Source: CAVZBW01 sp963773635 (GTDB lineage Bacteria > Actinomycetota > Acidimicrobiia > Acidimicrobiales > RAAP-2). From it: a DNA stretch of 64,000 nt. A model generated the notes under the pieces. The model saw nothing but the letters and a program-made list of their open reading frames with translations, did not search any database and was not told the DNA's origin. The stretch covers positions 868,001 to 932,000 of the forward strand of contig CAVZBW010000002.1 of the NCBI GenBank assembly GCA_963773635.1, read 5' to 3'. A program made the position numbers and the translations under genes. This document shows positions 39,166 to 47,655 of the stretch, one piece after another (positions within the stretch are counted from its first letter, which is position 1; every line of letters begins with the position of its first letter).

Positions 39166-40071
39166 ATGGAGCGCAGGCCGGAGTCGACGACGTGGCGCGG
39201 GGGGCCATCGGGCGGGGATGACGCCCCGGTGGCGTTGGTGACCGGGGCCAGCCGAGGCATCGGCAAGGCCGTCGCCATCGCGGCCGCCCAGGCGGGCTTC
39301 GACGTGGCCATCACGGCGCGGACCCGGCGCGAGGGCGAGGGACGCGAGCACTCGTCCACGGTGCGGGCGAGCGACACGAGCCCGCTCCCGGGTTCGCTCG
39401 AGAGCACTGCGGCGGCGATCGAGGCAACGGGTCGCTCGGTGCTGGTCCTGCCAGCCGACCTCTTCGACCTGGCATCGGTCGGCGCCGCCGTCGCCACGCT
39501 GCTCGAGCGGTGGGGGCGGGTCGACCTCCTCGTGAACAACGGGCGTTATGTGGGCCCCGGCCACATGGACCAGTTCCTGGACACCCCGGTCGAGCTGATC
39601 GAGCGCCATCTGGCGGCCAACGTCATCGCGCCGCTCCACATCCTGCAGATGGTCCTTCCGGGCATGCTCCGGCGTGGGACCGGCACCGTGATCACGATGA
39701 CGTCGAGCGCGGGCTTCACCGATCCGCCCGCCCCCGCGGGCTCCGGGGGCTGGGGCATGGGCTACGGGGTGAGCAAGGGCGCGCTCCACCGCGTCCTCGG
39801 GGTCCTGGCCGTCGAGCACGACGGAGAGGGCGTGAGGTTCTTCAACCTGCAGCCGGGTGGCGTGGTCACCGAACGGATCCTCGCCGACATGGGCCCGTTC
39901 GGGTTCGACGGGTCGGGGTGGGCACCACCCGAGCTGATCGGCGCGGTCGTCGTGTGGCTGGCCACCTCGGGAGAGGCGGCCGATCTCCCCTCGATCGACG
40001 TCGATGCGCAGGCCCTGTCGAGGGAGCGAAACCTCTACGAGGATCGGACGGGGGTCAGCCCTCGATCGTGA
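39166..40071 (+). CDS. Short-chain dehydrogenase/reductase
   Basis: 301 aa from ATG 39166. The cofactor motif is VALVTGASRGIGKAVA, the structural motif LLVNNGRYVGP (NNAG degenerate) and the catalytic pair is in YGVSKGALHR, with Ser in TMTSSAGFTD. The N-terminal insert GREHSSTVRASDTSPLPGSL after the first Rossmann half is shared with the SDR at 49003 (EGEGFDVAHDGARRALPGSV), so the two are close paralogues. It is an NAD(P)-dependent alcohol or hydroxyacyl-CoA dehydrogenase with unknown substrate. Confidence 0.88.
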   Translation: MERRPESTTWRGGPSGGDDAPVALVTGASRGIGKAVAIAAAQAGFDVAITARTRREGEGREHSSTVRASDTSPLPGSLESTAAAIEATGRSVLVLPADLFDLASVGAAVATLLERWGRVDLLVNNGRYVGPGHMDQFLDTPVELIERHLAANVIAPLHILQMVLPGMLRRGTGTVITMTSSAGFTDPPAPAGSGGWGMGYGVSKGALHRVLGVLAVEHDGEGVRFFNLQPGGVVTERILADMGPFGFDGSGWAPPELIGAVVVWLATSGEAADLPSIDVDAQALSRERNLYEDRTGVSPRS

Positions 40072-40246
40072 TGGCCGCCTTGGGGCAGGACCGGGCGGCG
40101 GCCTCGACCTTTGCCCGGAGGTCCTCCGGCGGCTCCTCTTGCAGCACGTACAGGTAGTCGTCGTCGCGCACCTCGAAGACCTCGGGGGCGGCCGCCATGC
40201 ACAGCGCGTTGGACTCGCACAGGTCGTAATCGACGATCACTCGCAC
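40055..40246 (-). CDS. 3Fe-4S-type small ferredoxin
   Basis: 63 aa from GTG 40246 (VRVIVDYDLCESNALCMAAA). Cys ligands are Cys-x5-Cys in CESNALC and a distal Cys-Pro in AARSCPKAAITIEG, the pattern of single-cluster [3Fe-4S] ferredoxins that feed P450s. The acidic middle (FEVRDDDYLYVLQEEPPED) is also typical. It overlaps the convergent SDR gene by 17 nt. Likely electron acceptors are the P450 at 46245 or the Rieske oxygenase at 32908. Confidence 0.88.
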   Translation of the reverse strand: MRVIVDYDLCESNALCMAAAPEVFEVRDDDYLYVLQEEPPEDLRAKVEAAARSCPKAAITIEG

Positions 40247-40296
40247 GTGGCAGAGTGTACGACCAACCGACGGGGAACGCCCATGGGGGGAGCGGT

Positions 40297-41052
40297 ATGA
40301 ACCGAGTGAAGGTCGGGTTCTTTTCGTTGTCGGGCCGTTCGACCACCGGCGACGACCGGCCGTACCTCGAGTGGCACCAGCTCGACCACATGCCCGAGCA
40401 GTATCAGCTGCCCGGGCTCGTGTTCGGGCAGCGTTGGGCGTCCACGCCGGAGTGCCGGGCGGCGCGAGCGGCCGAGGTCGGCGACTGGGCGTCGATCGAC
40501 CACGTCGTCTCGTACCTGATGGGCGACCCGGTGGACGCCACCCTCGACGACTTCTTGACGCTCGGCCAGCGCCTGGCCGACATGGGACGGTTCTCGCACC
40601 GGCTCCCCTCGGTGTACACGGGTGGGCTGCTCCTGCTCGAGACCCACGCGGCACCGAGCGCGATGGTCTCGCCGGAGGTCGTCCCCTTCCGGCCAAACCG
40701 CGGCGTCGTGCTGGTGGTCGAGGAGCCGGCGGATCAGGACCGCGAGGGTTGGGACGCCTACCTCCAGCGGGCCCACGCAGATGTCATGCCCGAGCTGATG
40801 TCGATCCCCGGCATCGCGGGTGCGTGGGTCTTCGCAACATCTCCCGCCGTCCGTCGCCGGCCCAACTTCAAGGATGGCCGGTACCGCATGACGCTCTACT
40901 ACCTGGACGACGAGCCGGCGGCGGTGGCGGACCGCCTGGCCGAGCCGCTGCGGCGGTCCTGGAAGGACGGTGCGACCCGTGCGCTGCTCGCGGCGCCCTA
41001 CGAGTCGATGATGCGCTGGGACTGGGACCGCTTCGGACCCGAGACCCCCTAG
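40297..41052 (+). CDS. Hypothetical protein, probably dimeric alpha/beta-barrel (EthD-like)
   Basis: 251 aa from ATG 40297, preceded by GGGGGGAGCGGT. The sequence looks like two halves of a ferredoxin-like barrel: YLEWHQLDHMPEQYQLPGLV in the first and YLQRAHADVMPELMSIPGIA in the second. The pattern W-x-x-x-H...MPE-x...PG is that of EthD/NIPSNAP-like domains. No cofactor motif is visible. It faces the ferredoxin gene across a 50-nt divergent gap. The function is unknown. Confidence 0.6.
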   Translation: MNRVKVGFFSLSGRSTTGDDRPYLEWHQLDHMPEQYQLPGLVFGQRWASTPECRAARAAEVGDWASIDHVVSYLMGDPVDATLDDFLTLGQRLADMGRFSHRLPSVYTGGLLLLETHAAPSAMVSPEVVPFRPNRGVVLVVEEPADQDREGWDAYLQRAHADVMPELMSIPGIAGAWVFATSPAVRRRPNFKDGRYRMTLYYLDDEPAAVADRLAEPLRRSWKDGATRALLAAPYESMMRWDWDRFGPETP

Positions 41053-41076
41053 CCGCGGTCCCGGCGCTCGGGCCGG

Positions 41077-41505
41077 TCAGGCGCCCTCGGCGCGCCTCAC
41101 CGCGAACGTGAGGGTGGCGGTCGCCACGAGGACCCCCTCGGCGCTGCGATCCCGCACGTCCACCCGCACCACCGCCGTCCGCCGACCGCGCCGGAGGACA
41201 TGGGCGGTGGCGACGACGGGCCCCTGCCGCGCTGCCTCGAGGAAACTGATGTGCATCTCGGTGGTGGCGCTGCGTGCGTAGGGATCCCGGCCACGCACGA
41301 GTGCGGTCCCGGCCACCATGTCGACGAGGGTGGCGAGCAGCCCTCCCTGGAGCACGCCAGAGCTGTTGACGACCCGCGGCGTGACCGCCATCTCGATGGC
41401 CCAGTCGGCGCCCTCGACCGCCACCTCGTGCCAGTCGAGCGCCTCGAAGGCGTGACCCTCGACCAGGGCGGGTCGGGGGATGCCGGTGCCTGGGGTCTCG
41501 GTCAA
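41077..41505 (-). CDS. PaaI-type hotdog-fold thioesterase
   Basis: 142 aa. The hotdog core is VNSSGVLQGGLLATLVDMVA, where the usual HGG is QGG, followed by TEMHISFLEAARQGPVVATA and RRGRRTAVVRVDV. It would hydrolyse an acyl-CoA, relieving CoA traps in the neighbouring pathway. ATG 41505 lies 11 nt after the stop of the SDR on the same strand, so the two probably form an operon with the SnoaL-like gene upstream. Confidence 0.85.
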   Translation of the reverse strand: MTETPGTGIPRPALVEGHAFEALDWHEVAVEGADWAIEMAVTPRVVNSSGVLQGGLLATLVDMVAGTALVRGRDPYARSATTEMHISFLEAARQGPVVATAHVLRRGRRTAVVRVDVRDRSAEGVLVATATLTFAVRRAEGA

Positions 41506-41516
41506 CGGCGTCTCGG

Positions 41517-42293
41517 TCAGCGGGGGCTCTTCGGCCCGAAGCGGATCGCCCCGTCGATCCGGATGACCTCGCCGTTCAAGTAGGGGTTCTGGCAGATGGC
41601 CTCCACCAATTGCGCATACTCGGCAGGGCGCCCCATCCGCTTGGGAAAGGGGACCACCGGGCCCCAGATGGCGTCGAGCTGGTCCTCGGGCATCCCGTAG
41701 GCGGGCGTGGCGAAGGTGCCCGGCGCGATCGTCACGACCCGGATGCCGACCACGGCCAGGTCGCGGGCGGCCGTCAGGGTCATCCCGATGACGCCGCCCT
41801 TGGCGCTCGCGTACGCCACCTGGCCGATGGTTCCCTCGTAGCCGGCGATCGAGGCGGTGTTGACGATCGCGCCGCGCTCGCCGCCCTCCAACGGCTCGGT
41901 CTTGGAGATGGCGGCCGCCGAGAGGCGCAGGACGTTGAAGGTCCCGACCAGGTAGTGGTCGACCACCTTGCGGAAGTCGTCGAGGCTGTGGGGCGTCCCG
42001 TCGGACTTGAGCGTCCGCCCGCCGCCACCGAAGCCGCCGTGGACGGCGACGGCGACCCGGACCGGACCGAGCGCCGCGGCACGCTCGAGGGCGTGCGACA
42101 CGCTCTCCTCGCTCGTCACGTCGGTCTCGACGAACTCGGCCGAACCGAGCTCGTCGGCCAACGCTCGACCCCGGTCGGCGGCCAGGTCGGCGACGACCAC
42201 CCTGGCGCCGGCCGCCGAGAGCCGCCGGACCGTCGCCTCCCCGAGCCCACCGGCTCCGCCCGTGACCAGTGCCGCGACCCCGTCAAGCTCCAT
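41517..42293 (-). CDS. Short-chain dehydrogenase (type II 3-hydroxyacyl-CoA dehydrogenase-like)
   Basis: 258 aa from ATG 42293. Motifs: ALVTGGAGGLGEATVRRL, an active-site Ser in IVNTASIAGYEGTIGQ, YASAKGGVIGMTL and the C-terminal NPYLNGEVIRIDGAIRFGPK. The long loop HGGFGGGGRTLKSDGTPHSL and the substrate loop GTFATPAYGMP resemble HSD10-type 3-hydroxyacyl-CoA dehydrogenases. It would oxidise the 3-hydroxyacyl-CoA after hydration. It overlaps the preceding SnoaL-like gene by 11 nt. Confidence 0.9.
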   Translation of the reverse strand: MELDGVAALVTGGAGGLGEATVRRLSAAGARVVVADLAADRGRALADELGSAEFVETDVTSEESVSHALERAAALGPVRVAVAVHGGFGGGGRTLKSDGTPHSLDDFRKVVDHYLVGTFNVLRLSAAAISKTEPLEGGERGAIVNTASIAGYEGTIGQVAYASAKGGVIGMTLTAARDLAVVGIRVVTIAPGTFATPAYGMPEDQLDAIWGPVVPFPKRMGRPAEYAQLVEAICQNPYLNGEVIRIDGAIRFGPKSPR

Positions 42294-42693
42294 TGTTCCC
42301 CTCCGCCACGTCGCCCATGGCGGCCCGGCCTCCGGCCGCGGCCACCTCGCCGACCCGCTGGACGTAGACGTGGACACTCGTGAGAAGTCCGTCCTCGTCG
42401 AGGTCGAACACAATCGCCTCCGGTATGTGGCGCAGCTCCCCGTGGAGCTCGTAGTGCTCGACCAGCTCCGCGGTGACCGTCCGCTCCGCATAGACGATCC
42501 GCTCGGCGGTGAGACCATACTGCGAGCCGAGCGTGGGGATCACCCGCCGCAGGAACGCCACGTACTCCGTGCTCGACGAGATCGTGTCGCCAAAGGGACC
42601 CACACGGAGGAAGTCCGTCGGGGAGAAGAATCCCACCAGGCGATCCCAGTCCCGAGCGTTGTAGCACTCGAGCCAATCCTCGATAACCCCCAC
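42283..42693 (-). CDS. SnoaL/NTF2-like small protein
   Basis: 136 aa from ATG 42693 (MGVIEDWLECYNARDWDRLV). It has the NTF2-like helix followed by FFSPTDFLRVGPFGDTISSS and strands ERTVTAELVEHYELHGEL, AIVFDLDEDGLLTSVHVYV. No clear catalytic set is visible. It heads the short operon with the SDR and thioesterase, divergent from the Gfo/Idh-type gene at 42763 with a 69-nt gap. Confidence 0.8.
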   Translation of the reverse strand: MGVIEDWLECYNARDWDRLVGFFSPTDFLRVGPFGDTISSSTEYVAFLRRVIPTLGSQYGLTAERIVYAERTVTAELVEHYELHGELRHIPEAIVFDLDEDGLLTSVHVYVQRVGEVAAAGGRAAMGDVAEGNNGA

Positions 42694-42762
42694 GGCTCTG
42701 CCCCCTTGGAACGGCCTCTCGATCGGACGCAGTCATAGCACCGCGGCGGGCCTGCCGTAAGA

Positions 42763-43734
42763 ATGAAGCCGATGCGGGTGGGGGTGGTCGGTACCGGGTT
42801 CGGCGAGCGAGTGGTCGCTCCCATCTTTCGAGCGATCGGGTGCGACGTCGACGTCGTCTCGGCGCGCGACCGCGCCGCGGTCGAGCGCCTCTGCGAGGCG
42901 GACGTGGACCTCGTCTCGATCCACTCCCCGCCGTTCCTCCACCTCGACCACGCCCGCATGGCCATTGCCGCCGGCCGGGCCGTGCTCTGCGACAAGCCCC
43001 TCGGGACCTCCCTCGAAGAGGCCACCTCCCTCGCGGACGCGGCCGAGGCCGCAGGCGTGGTCAACCTGGTCAACTTCGAGTTCCGGCATCAGCCGGCGCG
43101 GCGCCGGATGAAGGAGCTCCTCGAGGCCGGTGCGATCGGCCACCCCGAGCACCTCCACTACGTGGCCCTGACGTCGGGCTCCCGGGTGCCGCTCCGACCG
43201 TACGGATGGCTCTTCGACCGCTCGCGGGGCGGTGGCTGGATCGGCGCCTTCGGGTCGCACGCCATCGACACGGTCCGCTGGTTGCTCGGCGAGATCGAGT
43301 CCGCCGGCGGGGCGACGTGGACGACGATCACCGAGAGGCCCGACGCCCAAGGCCGCATGCACGCCTGCAGCGCCGAAGACGCCTTCAACGCCTGGTTGGA
43401 GCTCGAGGGCGGGGCCAGGGCCACCATCGACACCTCGTTCACCTCCGCCGTGTCGCTGCCGCCGAGGATCGTCGTGACCGGGTCCGAGGGTGCGATCGAC
43501 AACACGGCCGACGCCCGCCTGGTGCTCCGCCGGGTCGACGGGCATCGGGAGGAGCTCGAATTCTCACCCCCTCGCGGCGACCCCCACGAGGTCGCGATGA
43601 CGGCCTGGGCGACCGAGGTCTGCCGGGCCGTCACCGAGGGTCGCCAGGTCTCGCCCTCTTTCCGGGACGGGGTGGCGTGCGCCCGCGTGATGGACGCCCT
43701 GCGGGCCGAGACACCGAGACCCCGCGCGGGTTGA
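42763..43734 (+). CDS. Gfo/Idh/MocA-family oxidoreductase
   Basis: 323 aa. The N-terminal NAD(P) domain begins MRVGVVGTGFGERVVAPIFR. The family substrate/cofactor motif is AVLCDKPLGTS (EKP-type, D for E). The C-terminal domain contains RGGGWIGAFGSHAIDTVRWL, with the catalytic His in GSHAID. It oxidises or reduces a sugar- or inositol-like secondary alcohol. A paralogue lies at 49830, beside another SDR. Confidence 0.9.
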   Translation: MKPMRVGVVGTGFGERVVAPIFRAIGCDVDVVSARDRAAVERLCEADVDLVSIHSPPFLHLDHARMAIAAGRAVLCDKPLGTSLEEATSLADAAEAAGVVNLVNFEFRHQPARRRMKELLEAGAIGHPEHLHYVALTSGSRVPLRPYGWLFDRSRGGGWIGAFGSHAIDTVRWLLGEIESAGGATWTTITERPDAQGRMHACSAEDAFNAWLELEGGARATIDTSFTSAVSLPPRIVVTGSEGAIDNTADARLVLRRVDGHREELEFSPPRGDPHEVAMTAWATEVCRAVTEGRQVSPSFRDGVACARVMDALRAETPRPRAG

Positions 43735-43790
43735 CCCCCTGAGAGTTGACCCCCTAGGAGTTGACAACGCGCGTTCTTGGGGAACAGGGT
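43731..43790 (+). promoter_or_regulatory. 15-bp TTGAC repeats, candidate promoter/operator for the M24-P450 operon
   Basis: TTGACCCCCT elements start at 43731 and 43746 and a third TTGACA starts at 43761, an exact 15-nt period. TTGACA (43761-43766) with CAGGGT (43785-43790) at 18-nt spacing could be a promoter. The repeats may be regulator or polymerase-recruiting sites. The first copy overlaps the end of the Gfo/Idh-type gene. Confidence 0.4.
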
Positions 43791-43849
43791 GCTGCTAGTC
43801 GGCGTGGAATCCGCGGGCTCGCAACGGGGCGGCTGATGAGGGGAGGGCG

Positions 43850-45088
43850 ATGACGGTCGAGGATTGGGCGGCCGGAGCGACGATCGGGGGACAGGCGATC
43901 CCCGAGCGCCCCGACCTGGCCCGGATGCGAAAAGAGCGCCACGCTCGCCTGCAGGCGCAGCTCGATGAGCAGGGGATGGACGGCCTGGTACTCCTCGGCT
44001 CGAGCGCCGTCTCCTATGCCACCGGGGCCTTGGCGCCCGGGGACGACAGCGGCCGGGCGGGGCTGTTCCGCCCCGTGGCGGTCGTCGTGCGGGGGGCGGA
44101 GGCGCCACACCTGTTCACGCCGTTTTGGGACGGCGCCCCGCCCGACCTTCCCGAGGACCACCTGCACGGTCCGCTCTTCCCGGATCTCGACGACGGGATC
44201 GAGCACCTGACGCAGGCGCTCGGAGAGCTCTTCGCGCCGGGGGCCCGCCTCGGGGTCGACGACCAGCCCCATGCCGTCCTGCGCAACCCCGCCGGTTTCG
44301 AGTGGGTGGACGCGGGCTCGGTGATGAGCCCCGTCAAGCTCAGGAAGACGCCCGACGAGGTGGCCTGCATCCGCACCGCCCAGCGGATCAACGAGCTGGC
44401 CATGGTCGAGGCCCAGGCGATCCTCCGTCCGGGGGTGCGCCAAACCGAGCTCAGCGCGGCCTTCCTGCGTCACCTCTTCGAGCTGGGGGCCTCCGCGAGC
44501 AGCATCGACCCGATCTGGCAGGTGATGGCCCCGACCAAGGAAATCGGCCCGTGGACGAGCCACGGCGACCTGGCCTACCCCACCTCCACCACCGACCGCT
44601 TCCTCCGGGAGGGCGACGTCATCTGGGTCGACGTGGGGATCCTCTATCAGGGCTACGCCTCCGACTACGGCCGCACCTGGATCACGAGCGCCGGCCCGGT
44701 GCCGAGCGAGCGACAGGCCTCGCAATTCCACCGGTGGCGCACCGTCGTCGACGCCGTCCTGGACATCTGCAAGCCGGGGGTCTCGGCGCTGCAGCTCGGC
44801 CGGGCCGCCGTCGAGGCCAACGGCGGCGAGCGGCCCTGGATCGAGCACTTCTACCTGGGCCACGGCGTGGGCACCGACAGCGCGGAGATGCCGCTCATCG
44901 GGACCGACCTCGGCGAGGCGTTCGACGAGCGACAGGTGATGGAGCCCGGCATGGTGCTCGTCCTGGAGCCGGTGATCTGGGAGGAAGGGGCCTCCGGCTA
45001 CCGCTCCGAGGACATCGTGGCGATCACCGACACGGGTTGGGTGGCCTTGAGCGGCTCCTCCTACGAGCCCTTCGAGGTGCCGGCATGA
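43850..45088 (+). CDS. M24-family metallopeptidase/creatinase-like protein (active-site complete)
   Basis: 412 aa from ATG 43850. The creatinase-like N-terminal domain (DGLVLLGSSAVSYATGA) is followed by the pita-bread domain with all five dinuclear metal ligands: Asp in VIWVDVGILY, Asp in YASDYGRTWI, His in YLGHGVGTDS, Glu in VLVLEPVIW and Glu in YRSEDIVAI. It would cleave an Xaa-Pro, creatine-like or other C-N bond. Its stop overlaps the ATG of the paralogous gene (ATGA), so the two proteins are made together. Confidence 0.9.
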   Translation: MTVEDWAAGATIGGQAIPERPDLARMRKERHARLQAQLDEQGMDGLVLLGSSAVSYATGALAPGDDSGRAGLFRPVAVVVRGAEAPHLFTPFWDGAPPDLPEDHLHGPLFPDLDDGIEHLTQALGELFAPGARLGVDDQPHAVLRNPAGFEWVDAGSVMSPVKLRKTPDEVACIRTAQRINELAMVEAQAILRPGVRQTELSAAFLRHLFELGASASSIDPIWQVMAPTKEIGPWTSHGDLAYPTSTTDRFLREGDVIWVDVGILYQGYASDYGRTWITSAGPVPSERQASQFHRWRTVVDAVLDICKPGVSALQLGRAAVEANGGERPWIEHFYLGHGVGTDSAEMPLIGTDLGEAFDERQVMEPGMVLVLEPVIWEEGASGYRSEDIVAITDTGWVALSGSSYEPFEVPA

Positions 45089-46248
45089 GGCCCCGCGACC
45101 AGGGCGTGCTCGTGGGGACCATGGCCCTCGAGGAGGGCGCGCGGGTCGACTTCACACGGTTGCGCCAGGAGCGACGCCAGAGGGTCTTCGACGGCATGGA
45201 GGCCGACAGCCTCGACGCCCTGATCCTCGGCCGCCTCGGCGACGTCCGCTACGCCTCGGGAGCCCGTCAGCTCTGGCGGGCCGGGGTGAATCCCTTCGCC
45301 GCGGTCTGCGTGGCCGTCCGCGAGACCGGCCGGGTCCACCTGCTGTCGGTTTGGGACGAGGGCATCCCGCCCGAGATCGCCAACGAGGACCTGTACCCGA
45401 TGTTCTGGAACCCCGGCAACCTCTTGCAGGCGCTCGGCGCCCTCCCGGGACTGGGCCAGGCCAAGCGGGTCGGCACCGACGGCCTCACCCCGATGTTCGG
45501 CCAGGTCCTGCCGACGCTCTTCCCCGGTGGCGAGCTCGTCGACGGCTCGCCCGTCATGTCGAGGGCGCGTGCGACCAAGACCGCCGACGAGATCACCTGC
45601 ATCACCGTGGCGGCGGCCATCGCCGAGGCCGGACTCTCGGCGCTCGAGGAGGCGCTGGCGCCCGGCGTCACCGAGCGCGAGCTGCTCGGGGTCTACGAGG
45701 AGTGCGTGGCCCGCCTCGGTGCGCCCAACCCCGCGAGCGAGAGCGTGGCGTTCGCCACCACCACCCGGGGCCCGGTGCGCTTCCGGTACCTGGCGAGCGA
45801 GCGGCCGGTCGGCGAGGGCGAGCTGGTGGTCCTGTCGCCGGGCGCGCTCTACGCCGGCTACGAGGCCAGCCTGGCCCGCACCCGGCTGGCGAGTGGGCCG
45901 GCCCCGAGGGGCGCCAAGGCCCTGGCGGAGCGGTGCTGGCGGGGTCTGGACGCGTTGGTCGGCGCCTGCCGCGCCGGCAACACCGGTGGCCACCTGCGGC
46001 GGGCGTGGGAGTCGACCGGCGAGCGCCCCCCGTCCGTCGTGCTGGCGCACGGCCTCGGGCTCGGGGTGGAGCCACCGTTGATCGGGCTCGGCCGCGGGGA
46101 CGGCGCGGTGCTCCAAGAGGGCGCCGTGCTGTGCGTGCAGTCGTGGGTCACCTCCGAGGGCACCGGGGGATTCTTCGAGCGAGCCGTCGTGCGCGTGGGG
46201 GCCCAGGGAGCCGAGGTCCTGACGAGGGTGGGGAGATTCGCACCGTGA
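45085..46248 (+). CDS. M24-fold pseudoenzyme paired with the preceding peptidase
   Basis: 387 aa from ATG 45085. The same two-domain layout aligns throughout, but metal ligands are lost. The first Asp segment reads VVLSPGALYAG (Asp to Ser), the second YEASLARTR (Asp to Ser), and the LEP segment LCVQSWV (Glu to Gln). His in LAHGLGLGVEP and Glu in FFERAVV remain. It is unlikely to bind two metals. The coupled arrangement suggests a heteromer in which it is a regulatory or structural subunit. Its stop overlaps the P450 start (GTGA). Confidence 0.82.
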   Translation: MRPRDQGVLVGTMALEEGARVDFTRLRQERRQRVFDGMEADSLDALILGRLGDVRYASGARQLWRAGVNPFAAVCVAVRETGRVHLLSVWDEGIPPEIANEDLYPMFWNPGNLLQALGALPGLGQAKRVGTDGLTPMFGQVLPTLFPGGELVDGSPVMSRARATKTADEITCITVAAAIAEAGLSALEEALAPGVTERELLGVYEECVARLGAPNPASESVAFATTTRGPVRFRYLASERPVGEGELVVLSPGALYAGYEASLARTRLASGPAPRGAKALAERCWRGLDALVGACRAGNTGGHLRRAWESTGERPPSVVLAHGLGLGVEPPLIGLGRGDGAVLQEGAVLCVQSWVTSEGTGGFFERAVVRVGAQGAEVLTRVGRFAP

Positions 46249-47510
46249 GCACCACCGACGAGACGCAGAGGGCGACCGTCGACTTCGATCACCACTCCGA
46301 CGACTACTGGGACCACCGCCACGAGGTGTGGGCGGAGGCCCGCCGGTGCCCGGTCGCCCACAATCCCCGTCACGGGGGCTTCTGGGCGGTCAGCGGCTAC
46401 GACGAGGTGGCGGCCGTGTCTCGCGACGGCGCGACCTTCACGAGCAAGTACGTGGACGGGGCACCGGAGGGCTACGAGTACCTGGGCATCATGGGCGTCC
46501 CGCGCCTCCAGGGGGTACCGCCGGCGCTGATCGCCGAGGCCGAGGGGCCCACCCACGTGGCCCTCCGCCGCCTGCTCAACCCGTTCATGCTGCCGGCCGC
46601 GGTGGCGCGGTACCAGCCCTTCATGGAGCAGTGCGCGAAGTGGTTCCTCGACCAGCACGTGGGCGAGGGCCGGATGGACGCGGTGACCGACTTCACCAAC
46701 CCGATCCCGGCCGTGCTCACGATGAAGATGGTTGGCCTGCCCTGCGAGACGTGGTCCTACTACGCCCAGGTGTTCCACGCGGTCGCCGCCTACGACCCCG
46801 GCACGCCCGAGTTCGACCAGGCGCAGGGGCTCATGTCCGAGATGATCGCCGGGCTGCTCGAGACCGCCGAGCAGCGGCGGCGCGCGCCCAAGGACGACAT
46901 CCTGAGCGAGCTCGTGGCCCTCGAGATCGAGGGCGGGCGCACGTTCACCGACGCCGAGCTCGTGGGCGTGCTGTGGAACCTGATCGGCGGGGGCCTCGAC
47001 ACCACGACGTCGCTCACGTCCCTTTCGCTCTACCACCTGGACCAGCACCCGGACCTCCGGCAGCGCCTCATCGACGAGCCCGATCTGCTCGCCCCGGCGA
47101 CGGAGGAGTTTCTGCGGTTCACGTCGGTCAACGAGACCCTGACCCGCACGGTGACCAAGGACGTCGAGCTCGCGGGCCAGCACCTGCGGCGCGGGGACTT
47201 CGTCATGATGAGCTGGCTGGCCGCCAACTTCGACGAGAAGGTGTTCGAGAGCCCCGACGAGGTGATCCTCGACCGCTCGCCCAACCCCCACCTGGCCTTC
47301 GGCGTGGGCCCGCACCGCTGCATCGGCATGCACCTCGCCCGCGCCCTCTTTGCGGTGATGATGCGCGAGGTCCTGGCCCGGATCCCCGACTATGCCGTCG
47401 ACCGGGAGGCCACGCGGTTCTACCGGGGGAGCCCCCAGATGGCGGGGGTGGTCACGATGCCGGTCACGTTCACGCCGGGCCCGTCGACCGGGACGCAACG
47501 GCCGTTTTGA
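46245..47510 (+). CDS. Cytochrome P450
   Basis: 421 aa from GTG 46245. The I-helix oxygen motif reads NLIGGGLDTTTSLTSL, the K-helix ExxR is EEFLRFTS and the heme loop FGVGPHRCIGMHLAR with the axial Cys. It is a soluble bacterial class I P450 that needs a ferredoxin, for which the 63-aa protein at 40055 is the nearest candidate. It is translationally coupled to the M24 pair, suggesting that oxidation and C-N bond chemistry act on the same compound. Confidence 0.94.
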   Translation: MSTTDETQRATVDFDHHSDDYWDHRHEVWAEARRCPVAHNPRHGGFWAVSGYDEVAAVSRDGATFTSKYVDGAPEGYEYLGIMGVPRLQGVPPALIAEAEGPTHVALRRLLNPFMLPAAVARYQPFMEQCAKWFLDQHVGEGRMDAVTDFTNPIPAVLTMKMVGLPCETWSYYAQVFHAVAAYDPGTPEFDQAQGLMSEMIAGLLETAEQRRRAPKDDILSELVALEIEGGRTFTDAELVGVLWNLIGGGLDTTTSLTSLSLYHLDQHPDLRQRLIDEPDLLAPATEEFLRFTSVNETLTRTVTKDVELAGQHLRRGDFVMMSWLAANFDEKVFESPDEVILDRSPNPHLAFGVGPHRCIGMHLARALFAVMMREVLARIPDYAVDREATRFYRGSPQMAGVVTMPVTFTPGPSTGTQRPF

Positions 47511-47553
47511 GGCGTGCTCGTTCCGGATCCGGCCCGTGCTCGGGGGGTGACAC

Positions 47554-47574
47554 CTGCGGGTTCGATTCCCGCAG
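47554..47574 (+). other. tRNA T-arm-like hairpin
   Basis: A perfect 7-bp stem encloses TTCGATT (CTGCGGG/CCCGCAG), identical in form to a tRNA T-arm, followed by AGGGGCC. No matching 5' acceptor strand, D-arm or anticodon arm is found upstream. It may be a tRNA 3' remnant or an intrinsic stem-loop after the P450 gene. Confidence 0.4.
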
Positions 47575-47593
47575 AGGGGCCGGCGTCGAATAA

Positions 47594-47611
47594 CCTGACA
47601 TCCGTGTCAGG
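47594..47611. promoter_or_regulatory. Perfect palindrome CCTGACA-TCCG-TGTCAGG, candidate operator
   Basis: Two 7-nt arms are separated by 4 nt, 108 nt upstream of the binding-protein start. The TGACA half-site recurs in the imperfect palindrome at 47656-47680, which suggests a dimeric repressor of TetR or GntR type acting on this promoter region. Confidence 0.5.
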
Positions 47612-47655
47612 GTGCCGAGCACGCGGCGGGCGGCGAGGGTAGCGTTTCAAAGTCG

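Noticed and set aside
47520..47590. Full tRNA gene
   Set aside because: Only the T-arm and a few acceptor-like bases are present; no D-arm, anticodon arm or complementary 5' acceptor could be drawn.
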